A DNA stretch of 64,000 nt, taken from Eopsaltria australis. Taxonomy: Eukaryota; Chordata; Aves; Passeriformes; Petroicidae. This document shows, piece after piece, positions 13,301-24,400 of this stretch; the first letter of the stretch is position 1, and each line of letters opens with the position of its first letter. Location: positions 3,162,001-3,226,000 of the forward strand of contig JAVTVJ010000076.1 of the NCBI GenBank assembly GCA_034509425.1. Direction: 5' to 3'. Below the pieces are notes generated by a model that was not told the DNA's origin, made no database searches, and worked only from the letters and a program-made list of their open reading frames with translations. The position numbers were made by a program, and so were the translations under genes.

Positions 13301-15654
13301 ATTCCCTTTACATGGAAATACAGATTGGAATATTCATGGTGTTATTGTTTAAAGAAGACAGCTACTTCTGTGTTTGTACCCCAGAATTTTGGCAGAGCAA
13401 CAGAGATACAAGGTTCCCCGGGCTAATCTTCATTATTGATGTCCAGAATGAACGGGGCAATGCTGCCCATTTTCCATGCTAAAGTTGATCTGTCTTCTCT
13501 GCTGGAAAGAGTGTGCTGGGTTAGGTGGTAGGTTAGTGTGAATGCTGGAACTGGTGTGATTTCACAGACAAATACTGTTCAGGCCATTTCTTGGCAAATC
13601 CATGTTACAAATAAATGAACCTTTTTACCATATGGCAAGAGGTAATAGAAAAATCCAGTTGGGACTGAAAGAAGAGTAAGGAACTATGTTTCTGGTGTCA
13701 TGTTGCTCTTACATGAACATTTTCCCCCTTAAAATATCTTAAGCACTTTCAAAGAAACTGCTATTTCTATAGCATGCAATACATATGGCATATGTAATGT
13801 ATATACATATGTATTTTATATATGTATAAATAAATGTATGCAAATTTCATGTAATAATATTCCTAAGGGGTTTTTTTTATAAATCTCTCCAGGAGATACT
13901 AAATTTTCTCCCTTCAGTCTCATGTTTTGAACTTAAACCTCTCCTGTGTTATTATTCTTTGATATTTCATTAATTCTGACTAAATTTTGTTAAATTATAA
14001 GCGCAGTTCTTATTTCTGCAGAAATGCTAATAAAAGATGGCATGCCATATTTGGGATTTTTATTGAATTTAATTAATAACAAAGTGAGCTAATCAGGTAA
14101 CATTCACCTTGAACTTTTTCCTTTAAAGGGAGATAATTTCTCATCTCTTGCATTTTTGTATTAGGTGGAAATTTTCCAAGCACATTCTGACAGCTACATT
14201 TGAATATCTTTGTAGAGTGTAGTTAAATATTCTGTAAGCACTGCTGCTTAGTGATCTAATGAGCACAATACCAGGCTCTTGCTACATTATATTGCTGATT
14301 CTGTACAGTCAAGAAATGCATCTGGATGCATTCAGCATGTAGAGCTGTTGTCAATTTGTGTCATTTTAATATGATAGGAAATAAAATAATTTTTTTAAAC
14401 ACTTAAGTGCTGACAAATTATAATTTTTAAGGCTGAGTGCTTTTATTTTGTACCCTGAAGAAACTGTTCATTTTAGGGCATTTGGTAGAAAACTCTATTG
14501 TTGCTGTCAAATAAATGGCCTTATTTCACAGCTATGTGCTAGTTTATATTGTAGGTTAGTGCATATGCAAAGTATTCACTCTTTTCTTAATGGAGTAACT
14601 GAATGTGGATTTTACTGGAGTGTTGCCAGCCTCAACCTATTTTTTGTGTGAACTATTAGGACAAAAGAAACTCCTTAAAATAGGTATTTGAAACTTGATA
14701 TTATGGATGTAATTCATAAAGCGGCAAGAATGATTTCAAGAAGAAAAACTAAGGCTGTATAAAAATTACATTATAAATCTCAAGCTGGGGAAGGGAGGAG
14801 GGGGAGGAAGATGTCAGAAGGATAAAGAAATTACCCTGGTCTTCAGGGAGAGAAATGTTAATCCAACACTGAGTGTCTTTGAAAACTTCACCCTTTAGTA
14901 TTCATATACTCATGACTGTGCCTGGAACCCTGCACACTGAAAGAGCATTAAAATAATATGATTAAGGTGAAAAAGTCAGAAAACTTGCAAGTTAGGGAAA
15001 TACCTGTGTGAATCTAGACTGTCCACTCTGCATCATCAGGTACTCTATAATTAGATAATTATTAGTGGTAGCAGTAACATTCTTGCATAGTCTTTATAAT
15101 TCAAAGCACAGTATTTTGGGGACTGTTCATTACTTTGCTTTTCCCTTGTCTTTTATTTATTGTGGCCCAGTTCACTGTTTTTTTAGCATATTTTTAAACA
15201 AGATAAATTCCATTATATTTAACTCATATTCCCTTGATGCTCTTCACTCCCTACTGTAACTTATATCTTAATTTTTTTTCGAGATGACTCTGACTTGCTG
15301 TGGAAATCATGGTTAGGATTCAACTTAGGGTTGAGAATTGCAAGTGGAAACCTGTGGGCAGGATGTCAGGCTTTTCTGAGTGTGAATTTGGCCAGCTGAA
15401 GGGCTAGCGGGGCCATTTTGTATGTCCCAGCATTGCCTACCCAGTCTCCTGCTAGAGCTGCAGACGAGTCTCAATCCATGCATAATTTCTGTCATATCTG
15501 TCAGTCCCTTGAGGATGCCTCAGGTAATATGCTGAGGAGCCTTAAATGGCACTAAATGACAGTGTGGAGGGAACTGATTTTTCAGATGTTCATTGAGCAT
15601 GAGGGGAGCGTAGGTGTTTGGCTCACATCGAGACACCTACACTTTAGAATCTGA
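10367..15654. other. Unassigned AT-rich non-coding DNA
   Basis: No gene seen; the longest open frame is about 130 codons (11826-12218, plus) and has no recognisable domain. Contents include an alternating AT-rich hairpin-prone tract (13772-13845) and a purine-rich G tract at 14787-14810. Confidence 0.58.
13772..13845. repeat. AT-rich alternating tract with palindromes
   Basis: The tract contains the near palindrome ACATATGGCATATGT and the inverted pair TATACATATGTA / TATATATGTATA. It is almost entirely alternating purine-pyrimidine and flanked by GCATGCAATACAT and AATGTATGCAAAT, which are partly inverted. It may extrude as a cruciform. No transposon end is visible. Confidence 0.7.
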
Positions 15655-15790
15655 ACCTAAACTTGGACTCCATCCTTGATAATAATGTTAATAACACATT
15701 GCAGATGGGGAACAGAGGCCCAAAGAAATTAAGACAGAAAATACACAGAAATTTTATGGTCTGATTTTTCAGAAAGTACAACCATCTGTA
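15655..15790 (-). mobile_element. MIR-like ancient SINE fossil, inverted
   Basis: On the plus strand the segment reads CATTGCAGATGGGGAACAG, then AGGCCCAAAGAAATTAAG, then ACACAGAAATTTTATGG. This follows the reverse complement of the MIR-type core, usually 'cattttacagatggggaaactgaggcacagagaggttaag' followed by 'ggtcacacag'. The element therefore runs on the minus strand. It is strongly diverged, as expected for an amniote-age SINE, and ends just before an old CR1. Confidence 0.55.
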
Positions 15791-15809
15791 TTTCAAAGCA
15801 CATGAGAAA

Positions 15810-16830
15810 ATTGCAGAACCTTTTGGATTGGGGGGGTCCTCTAGCCCATCCTCTTGCACCAGCTTCATCTGACCTCAGTGTGGGTCCAGTTGCTCCAGGC
15901 AGCCCTTGTCCAAACTGTTTGAGCAGATATCTTTGGGAAGGCTGTTCCAGTGCTTAACCACGCTTCTGGCAATTAGTTTTCAGTTAGTTCTAACGGAGGT
16001 TTATTTTGCTGCCACTTGTGATGGTTTCCTCTCTTTGTCTTCTCTGCAGCCTCTTTTTAGGTTACAAGACTGCCGTGAGATTTCCCTCTGCCACCACTAA
16101 CCTTTTCTTGACAAACTGTACAGACCCAGTTCCCTTATCTTCTTCTCATCCACTGCATGCTTGAGCCCTCTGACAGACTTACTGGAGAGACATCAGTTTG
16201 CCGTTAGGGGCACTGGCACTGGGGAGTCTGGGATGCTGTTCCATCATCACTGCATGGAGACACTGCTGGCTTGTTCTGTGTTACCGACCAGAACCACCAT
16301 GACTTTTTCCTCTGACCTGCTCCCACTGGGCTCCAGTGGATGAATAGCAGATCCCAGTACAGGATTTTATTCATTGAAGTTTTGGGTGGTTCTTGTCAAC
16401 TATTTTCATGTCAGTCAGTCTTCCATCTTACTGCAGTGCCTCTGAAGAGAAGCCCTGCTCTCCACAATATCCATTGTTCCTTCTAAGCTGGTGTCATTTG
16501 TGAACTGGGTGAGGCTGGTTTTTATCCACCGCCCAGGTTGTGGCTGAACAGCAACAGTTCCGCTCCTGACCTTTTAGGGTCCCTTGTCGCAACGAACCCA
16601 TGGGTGTGTGATGAGCCAGGAACGCTTGGAACTACAGACCTCTGTTATTTGTGTCCAGAAATCCAGCCAGTTACTTTACCTTGTCCACCCATCCAGTCCA
16701 AATCCCCTAAGTTATGCTGGAAAGACTGTGGAAAACCATACTGAGCTGTGTTTCAAGTAAAGCTTTGATTTGATCATTGGGAGATCCACCATGAGTCTTC
16801 CTGCTGAAAGAGAGATCCACCCACCTCATG
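15810..16830 (-). mobile_element. Very old CR1 LINE fragment
   Basis: The plus strand shows the reverse complement of CR1 in order. At 15832-15970 are TCCTCTAGCCCATCC, AGGCAGCCCTTG, ATATCTTTGGGAAGGCTG and TTCCAGTGCTTAACCAC, which match the 3' part of ORF2. At 16485-16580 are GCTGGTGTCATTTGTGAAC and GAACAGCAACAGTTCCGC. At 16660-16770 are ATCCAGCCAGTTACTTTACC, CCACCCATCCAG, and TTCAAGTAAAGCTTTG, which match the reverse-transcriptase core. Order and spacing agree with the family, but divergence and gaps are large and every frame is broken. The right boundary is uncertain. Confidence 0.62.
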
Positions 16831-19464
16831 TTTATTTTAGAGGAGAGTCTGTTGCAGATGCTCAGCATGGTGCCTCCATGCAGATCCAACACTGGCAGCC
16901 ATACTAGCACCTGCTTTAAAGACCTGGATCCCCGTGGCACATCCCATTGGTACATCCCTGCATGGTTCTGGTTGGGTGGGAAGGCCAACTCGAGGCTGTT
17001 CTTACCCCTTGTAGATTTTTTTTTTTTTTTTTGACTGGCAACTCCTTACACTGCCTTTTGCTTCCTGAGCGTATTTTGCTCACTTTGTGAGCATGGGATG
17101 CCCTCCCTGATCCCTCTGTCTTCATTGGGCTCCACCCTGGGCAGCAGAAGCCTGGACCAAGCTCTCCAGAAACTTTGGTTACATCTGTACCTGCCTTTTG
17201 CTTCAGACCCCTTTTCCAGTGTGAATCATGGAAATGCTATGACCTCTCATAGAAAATACTTAACCTTTTTTTAAACATTTTAAAGATGTTTTCACCCATG
17301 CAGTTCTTGAACGTGTTATTAATTTAAGCTGAACTGTAGGAAGAGGTTGAGTTGAAGGCAGGTATGTGGTATAGAAGACTTAGTGAAGAAAGGGTTAGTA
17401 ATAGGGTGAACTTTCAAACAAATGAAGAGAGATACTTCTGAAATTAATTTCTAGCAATTTTAATGTCTGCACTGCAGCCCAACTATTTTAGCCAAGGTAA
17501 TAAAATGTGTTTATAAAATTGCATGTGTACACTTTCTTTACAATGTTAAAGCAATGCCAAGTGTGAGGAGTTCCCGTTTCACAAACTGGCAATTTCCCTA
17601 AGTTATGTGTAGAAATAAACTGTGTTCAGTGATTGGTGTGAAATGGAATGATGGCAAAGAGAAAGCAGACATGTTTGCAAAGATAACGTTGAACTGAAAA
17701 GTTGACTTGTGATGCTTGTAATGAGAGTTCTTTCTTATTAGATGTTACTTGAAATAGTTGTCATACTTACTGGAAAACTTCTTCCCAGTGGTATGAGGAA
17801 AAGTGTCAGCACACTTTGGTTTTATCCCTCATAAACTTCTGGTACCTGGTATTAGCATCTCTGTGGAGTACAAGCTTGGTCTTAGCCCCATGGGGTGGGA
17901 GGGACCAAGCTCTGCCTGGCTGTGGGAGCCAGAGTGCATCAAGGAGTTTATTTTCGGCCTAGTCTGGATCATGTATTTGATACACTTCCTGGCATTGTGT
18001 TTTGCCAGTCAGACTGTACCGTGTGTTCACATGATGTCATTTGTCTAGAAATTGCCTGTTGTGTCCAGTCCCTTGAGCTTCCTCTGTAACAGGCCTTTCT
18101 GAGGATGGTTTGCCCTCTGGAAATGGCTCTCTCCCTACTCTGAATGCACAGCGAGTCTATCAGACCAGGTTTCATCAGACACCAAGCTTTTAGACATGTA
18201 AGGATAGTTTTAGAGAAGTTGTACCCTGAAACCAAATACAATCTGACTTCCAGGACTGCAGGAAATGACACCAGTTTTGTTGCTTAACATCTGCCTTTTT
18301 CATTAGGAAGCCAGACCCAAAAACCTTTTGATTTGTGCTTGTAGGCTCTGTGATCTGCAGCTTTAGTTAATCTCAGTTTATTTAGCTGTGGCCAAATCAC
18401 ATCAGCTGGGTAAAATGTACCCAGTCCATGGAGCAGAGCCCAGCTGAGCCCTGGTGTGGAATCAGGATGGGCAGTACACGCAATGGCGCTGATGTGCTGG
18501 CACAATCATGGGAGTAACTGGAATGTCATCCAGGAATTTCTTAACCACCTGAACACATGGAGGGAGATTTAGGGATGATGCATGTCGATCAGTCAACCGT
18601 GAGTGATCGAGGGTCAGCTGTGTCTCCCACCATGTCCGGGTTTGGTGAACTTTCCTGTTCTGCTGCCATCTGATTTAAATGAACTTCACCAGTTCTTCTT
18701 AACTGTATTTTTCCTTGCCACAATTTTAGATGCATTATAAGGTCTTTGTTTTATTAGTAGTCTTGGCAAAACATGACTACAGTTTTACTTATTTGAGATT
18801 ATAGAAAAAGAAAAAATTGATTTCTCTCTCCTTTTCTTCCACCCAGAATCATATCTGAATATTGTGAGCTTGAAAAAGGAGTTTTTATTCCTGAAGATTT
18901 CAAGATAAGTCTTGCATTTTTTTCCATAGCAGATTTCAGGTTAAGACACTAATTTAAATGCATTTGAAATCAAAGTATGTTATTTCCTTTTAATTTGAAA
19001 GGAAGATGGATTTAAAAGCGAAGCTTATAGGACTGCTTGGATATGTTCTGTAAATTGTTTGTATAAATTATATGAGAATAAATAGCAGAGAGCTTTAACT
19101 CTTCCCTTCTAATTTTCCTTGGATTTGAACTTGTTTATTCAGAAGTTAGAGAGTATCATTTGTGGCATTTACATTATACTGAAAATCATCTGCTCTCCAT
19201 TTCCATTATTTTTCATGCTGTGAGGTTCCTGGGTTCCTTTATTTCCATAGAGTTGGACAGTCAGGGCAGATGGAGAATTTGAGAATCCTTTATCCTGGAG
19301 TGTTCCCTGTTTTCTTTCTCTACCCTTCATTTTTACAGCTTGCCGTATTTTGTCCATCTGGTATTTATAGCAGTTTTAGCAATTTCAAATTTCTTTCCCT
19401 CTTACATTCCCTCCAGAAAGTAAAATGAAGTAAAGAGGAATGCAGATGCCACAGCTTGCAGCTT
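16831..19464. other. Unassigned non-coding DNA
   Basis: No gene seen. A T17 run occupies 17016-17032. Short opposed open frames (for example 17969-18271 minus, 100 codons) have no known domain. The segment 16831-17010 may be a further, unrecognisable part of the preceding old CR1. Confidence 0.55.
17016..17032. repeat. T17 homopolymer
   Basis: There are 17 consecutive T bases near the possible right edge of the old CR1 region. It does not mark the CR1 end, because CR1 elements end in an 8-bp tail repeat, not poly(A). Confidence 0.85.
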
Positions 19465-20252
19465 TAGAATCATAGAATCGTGGAATGATTTGGGTTGGAA
19501 CAGAGTTGAAAGATCACCTAGTTCCACCCCCTCTGCTGTGAGCAGGGATGACATTCACTAGATCAGGTTGCACAGGGCTCTATCCAGCCTGGCCCTGAAT
19601 ACTTCCAGGGATGGGGCATCCACAGCTTCTCTGTGCAACCTATTCCAGTGCCTCACCACCCTCACAGTAAAGAATTTCTTCATTTCTGCGCTTTTTCAAT
19701 TGAAAGCCATTCCCCCTTGTCCTAGCACTACATGCTCTGCTGAGAAGTCCCTTCTCCAGCTCTTTTGTAGTCTCCTCAGGTACTGGAAGGCTGTTAGAAG
19801 TTCTCCCTGGAGCCTTCCCTTCTCCAGGCTGAGCAACCCCAGCTTGCTCAGCCTGTCTTCATAGGAGAGGTGCTCCAGCCCTCCAGCCACCTTTGTGGCC
19901 CACATCTGGACTACTTCCAACAGGTCCGTGTCCTCCTTTTGCTGAGGACCCCAGAGCTGGACACAGCACTCCAGGTGGGGTCTCATGAGAGCAGAGCTGA
20001 GGGGCAGAATCCCCTCCCTTGCCCTGCTGCTTTGGATGCAGCCCAGGATGAGGTCGGCTTTCTCGACTAGAAGCACTCACTGCTGGCTCATGTCCAGGTT
20101 TTCATCCTTGAGAACCCCCAAGTCCTCCACCACAGGGCTGCTCTCAGTGAGATCTTCTTGCAGTCTGTTCTCATGTCTGGGATTGGCCACACCAGATCTG
20201 CAGCTCCTTGCACTTAAATGTACTGCACTTCCTGAGGTCCAAGGGAGGTGCT
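19465..20252 (-). mobile_element. CR1 LINE, 5'-truncated, 3' end present
   Basis: CR1 is the main non-LTR retrotransposon of birds. The copy lies on the minus strand. Its 3' terminus at 19465 shows the reversed tail TAGAATCATAGAATCGTGGAATG, followed by GGGTTGGAAC and the conserved 3' UTR of about 90 bp. Upstream is the C-terminal part of ORF2 (listed separately). The 5' end near 20252 is truncated inside ORF2, as is usual for CR1. I see no clear target-site duplication, which is normal for this family. The copy is moderately diverged, with nonsense changes, so it is dead. Confidence 0.95.
19558..20252 (-). pseudogene. CR1 ORF2 C-terminal remnant (RT/C-terminal region)
   Basis: One frame can be followed from about 20250 to the natural TAG stop at 19558-19560. 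It carries DLGVLKDENLDMSQQ, then a TGA at 20077-20079 where the family has Cys, then ILGCI, ALMRPHLECCVQLWGPQ, GLEHLSYEDRLSKLGL and LEKGRLQGELLTAFQYL. A second TGA lies at 19696-19698, and the frame then continues KKFFTVRVVRHWNRL, EAVDAPSLEVFRARLD and ends LCNLI. A few residues normally found before KKFFTV (the RFRLDI segment) are deleted. The catalytic part of the reverse transcriptase and the endonuclease are absent because of 5' truncation. Confidence 0.92.
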
Positions 20253-23200
20253 AGGATTTATGGAGGTTTCCTCCTCGCATGCCATGTAACTAGTCTTGTG
20301 TCACAGGATTACTTCTGGCAGAATTTACAAAGAGAAATTTGAGGAAATTTTTAAGGGTTTATGGCATTGTTGGTTGAAATAGACGTGCTAATTTATAACC
20401 CTGGGCTGATAACATTGCTGGCTGATGTCAGCTTGATAACTTGCAAAAAGTAATTTGAAGGTATCCTGTATTTTAAACCAGATTTTTGGAAGCCACGAAG
20501 ATTTATCTTTATTGATGTTAAGAATTTTGGAAGGGATATTAGATCTTGTGCTTCAGAGTTTCATCTAGTTTCTGAATTATCTTGTGTTGTGGCCTTGAGT
20601 TACTTTAATAATAACCTAAACATCAAATGAGATTGAAGTCGGAATGGCTTGTAACCCCATTTGTCACTGCCATAACCTACTTGTGCTTCCTAGGCTCTGG
20701 GTTAGACCAATGTCTGACTTCTGCTGTCTGCACACAGTAATTCGAAAGAGGAGATCATTTAATATGTTTCTATATGGACCCACTGATACATAATCCTTGA
20801 GGAAGACTAGTAAACTGGAAATATTTTGGGTCTGGTTCTGTTTAGATGAAAACATAGTGTTTTTTCAGTTCTTATTTTTCGTTTTGTGTTTACATGCCTT
20901 TAGGTTTTATCTTAATGGTTGAAGATTTAAGTGTATAAAATTGTGTGGCCACTGAAAAATGGCAATTCTTGACTCAGAAATTAAAGTCCAGAGGCTGTTC
21001 CCAGTGTTCCATTCAGCAGGATGTGATGCCCACATTGGTAGGTGTCAGTGCCAAGGGTTTGGTGAGTTTCTATCAGCGCTGCCTGTGTGTGACTCAGGCG
21101 CAGATCTGTGCTGGAGTTTCACCTTCTCAGCTGAGTTAGTGGCCATGTGAGCAGAGAAGCGACAGAAGCAATTCCACTGCAAGGGAATAAAATCTGGTGG
21201 CTTTGCTTTAGATTACTCCATAAATTTCATTCTGTTTCTAAGAGAAAGTAGCACTGTCCATTAAGGTAAACAATTTCACAGTCCATTTGGCATCGTACAA
21301 TGAAAGGCTGAGTTCAGAGATAGCTCTGGTACATCCTGTGAGACAAGGGAGGGAGCTCTGGTAGGTTTTATTATTATTTTTTCCCTCTGAAGTTTCCAGA
21401 AGTGGAAAGTCAAGGAACTAACAAGAATATTGGTGGTCTGAATTTACTTTTGCTCCAAATATGTAGGGACTAGGATCTACAGATGTGTTGTCCTGGTAGG
21501 AATTGTTAAATCTGTGGGATATTCTATATTTTGAAGGTTCTTCCTTCTTGAATTGATCCAAAAAGCCCAAACTGAACATTTTCACAAACTAAGAATCCAG
21601 CAAATCTAGGTCAAGATTGTCAGCTAATTCAGTTCAGTGTTTAAATTGTAGTTAACATTAGATTTTAAGCTGATTTTAAGCTTTTACACTGAACTGAGGA
21701 ACAGAATTTCTCATTCTGAGTTTCTCAAAGTAGAAAATTCTTATAATTGTTAATGGTTTTAACTTCCCAATTCTAAATCAATTTTATTAGTTGTAGTTTT
21801 AGGATACAGAATAAAAATAAGGAAGGGAAGAGAGAAAGAAACAAGGAAAAAGGTGTGTCCAGTCGCACAACAGTTTTGGAGTAAAATTCCAAACTATTTT
21901 CAGTTTCTCCACTGAAGACAGCTTCTTGTGAGTAAATGGAGAGCAAGTAGCTGCCATACTGAGAGGAGAGTCTTTGACTGCTTCACACTGTCATCTCTAA
22001 GGTTTGTAGAAACAGTATTCTTGGGGTTTTAATTTAGAAGTGAAAGTTGTGTTTTTGAGACATGCATAGGGAGCTGCTTCCTTCAGGAATTATAATTGAA
22101 ATGATTACCTTACAGTAGACTTCCTAATCTTTATACAATGAAAATAGGATGACTTTCATCCCTGCTGTTAAGGTTCAAATGCTAAAATCCCTGCCCTTTT
22201 TATATACTTTTTAATCACAGTGTTAGTCAAAGAGTAACTGTAGTTAGTGAAGTACTGTATTTAGGGTTGTTAATAGAGATAAATGACTTCTTTTTCTTCC
22301 TCTTTCAAGTTGGATGCAAAGCACTTTTTTTGAATGCTGTATTAGTCATAGCCAAAAATAAACTGTCATATTCTGCTCCTTCTCCTCCCATGTCTTCTGG
22401 GGAGCTCTTCTCTTGCTCCTTATCTCAGGAGGCTCGTGGGTTTCATGTTTCTGTGATAGACCCGTGCTAGAGCTCCGCTGCCTGGTGGCATGCTGCACTT
22501 CAGTCTTTAGTGAATATCTGTCCCTCATACGAGAAAAAAAAGTTAATTTCCTTACTTTTCATTCCAAACCACCAATGCCTGCTGGTTTACACCCTCCTTG
22601 ACAGAGGCCAGGAGATGCATCCCAACACCTGTGTGTTGACTGCATCCCTCTGAAGTGCCTGGCTGAACCATGCCAATGGTCACCCAGCAGTGGGGGCTGG
22701 CTGAGCTGCTCCTGGGCACTGACATCTGAATCCCACTGTGAGAAAGCAGGGAGCCCCAGGGTGCTGCTCCTGCACTCCTGCTCCTGGCGTGCCAAGGGAG
22801 ATTTAGTGACCTGACCTGTTGGCCACTGGGTAGGTGATGTACAGCAAGAGTGGCCAGAGGCATTCCAGCAAGCTCTGGACTCAGAACAGACTATTCGGAG
22901 GCTTGCCAATGAAGTAACTTAGAAAAAGGTATGAATCTAGGACAAAATGAAAAATGAAATTGTAAATGAAGGAAGCCAGCAGCTTGTATTGGTTGTGTTG
23001 GGATTTGGCCTTGAGTTTAAGACCATAGAAGTCTTTTCTCAAGTCTTAAGGTTTGGGGTTTTTTCTGGTACTTTTTTCCAGATTAACATTTAATCATAAC
23101 CAGGAGGAAGGAAGTAATCCTCTGGTACTTTGCACTTCTGGAGGCTGTAATAGAGCCATCTCTGGGGAAACAGTGCTGTATTGTACTTCCCATTGTATTT

Positions 23201-24117
23201 TCTACTGTTTAGTCTGGTTTAGTTCTAAAACACTTCCTTGTTGGGGATGTCACAGCACTTTCCTTGAGATGCATTCAGGTAATAATCACAGGCCAGATGC
23301 AGAATGGAGTGGTCTTTCTGAAATGTCTCAGGAATAACAAAAGGCATCTTCATGTTGCTGAATTGCTACACCTTGAGGCATCTAATTTCACTCTGTACCT
23401 TTGGAACTGACATGGACATCATGATTTTGCTTCCTCAGAGCATGTGAAACCTGTGGAGGGGGCTTTGGTGGAATTCTTTTGTGGTTTTGGTTTTAATTTT
23501 TCCCCCCCTCAGGAATTACTTTGCAGTTTGTAGAATTTCAGTTTGCTTTGTTTAATGTGAAGGGATGCATGTTAATGGGCCAGAGAAAATTTGGCCTCTT
23601 GGAGTGTCTGTTCTTTACTAGGGGAAAGATGCAAGGAGTATGATATAATTATATTTATTCTTCACATGGGAAGAATTCATTCTTCCACACCTTTTGTGTT
23701 GCTTTTAAAGTACCAGTCCCAAAGTAGTTGTTATTCCCCAAACTGCTCATATTTAACACATACTGGCTTGCAAATCCCTCAGTAATAACTTGTGTTCAGT
23801 GCAGGAGTCAGTGGGATATGAGACTGCGTGGGACATCTGGAGATGCTGGCCTGGTCTCTTCCAGCAACCTTGAAGGATTTATTTGCAGCTACAACGTCTG
23901 GTTTTATGAATGATTTCAAACACCTCTCAGGGGACAGCAATAGGAGTAGGATTCAGCACTGTCTCTCCTTTTCAGTACTGTTAGAGGACATACATGATAA
24001 AAAAGACAGAAGAAACTGTCACAAATTTTATGTAAAAGTGAGGTTTTTGTCAGAAATCAATCAAAGTTCCTCACAAGGGGAAGTGGAAGGACAAGCACTG
24101 ATCTCTTTTCTGGGCTG
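20253..24117. other. Unassigned non-coding DNA
   Basis: No gene seen. The patch 22560-22900 is GC-richer and holds two overlapping minus-strand open frames (103 and 116 codons) with no domain I know. A tiny tandem GATTTTAAGCT repeat lies at 21661-21682. The remainder is AT-rich and featureless to me. Confidence 0.55.
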
Positions 24118-24400
24118 ACTAGTGAGTGATAGGATCTGAGGGAATGGCATGAAGCTGTGTTGGGCAGGGTTTGGGTTGGATATTAGGAACTTCTTCTTTA
24201 TTCAGAGAGTGGTTGGGCACTGGAAAAGGCTCCCCAGGGAAGTGGTCACAGTATCAAGCCTAAAAGAGTTCAAGAAGAATTTGCACAATGCTCTCAGGCA
24301 CAGGGTGTGATTCTTTGGGCTGTCCTGTGCAGGGCCGGAAGCTGGGCTTGGTGGTCCTTGTGGATCCTTTCCAGCTCAGGGTGTGACTGTTCTGTGATTG
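24118..24400 (+). mobile_element. CR1 LINE 3' end
   Basis: On the plus strand the end of ORF2 and the 3' UTR of a CR1 variant can be read: TTTGGGTTGGATATTAGG encodes the conserved FGLDIR, followed by a frame reading VVGHWKRLPREVV and SSLKEFKKNLHNAL. The 3' UTR follows, and the element ends with a degenerate 8-bp tail motif, GACTGTTCTGTGATTG. It is 5'-truncated near 24118. Its 3' UTR differs from the copies at 19465 and 29692, so it belongs to another CR1 subfamily. Confidence 0.85.

Noticed and set aside
14787..14810. G-quadruplex candidate
   Set aside because: Only three G runs of three or more, so it does not meet the four-run pattern.
22552..22909. Two overlapping minus-strand frames in GC-richer DNA
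   Set aside because: Frames in two phases of the same strand are both open, which points to low stop density and not to coding selection. No domain is recognisable.
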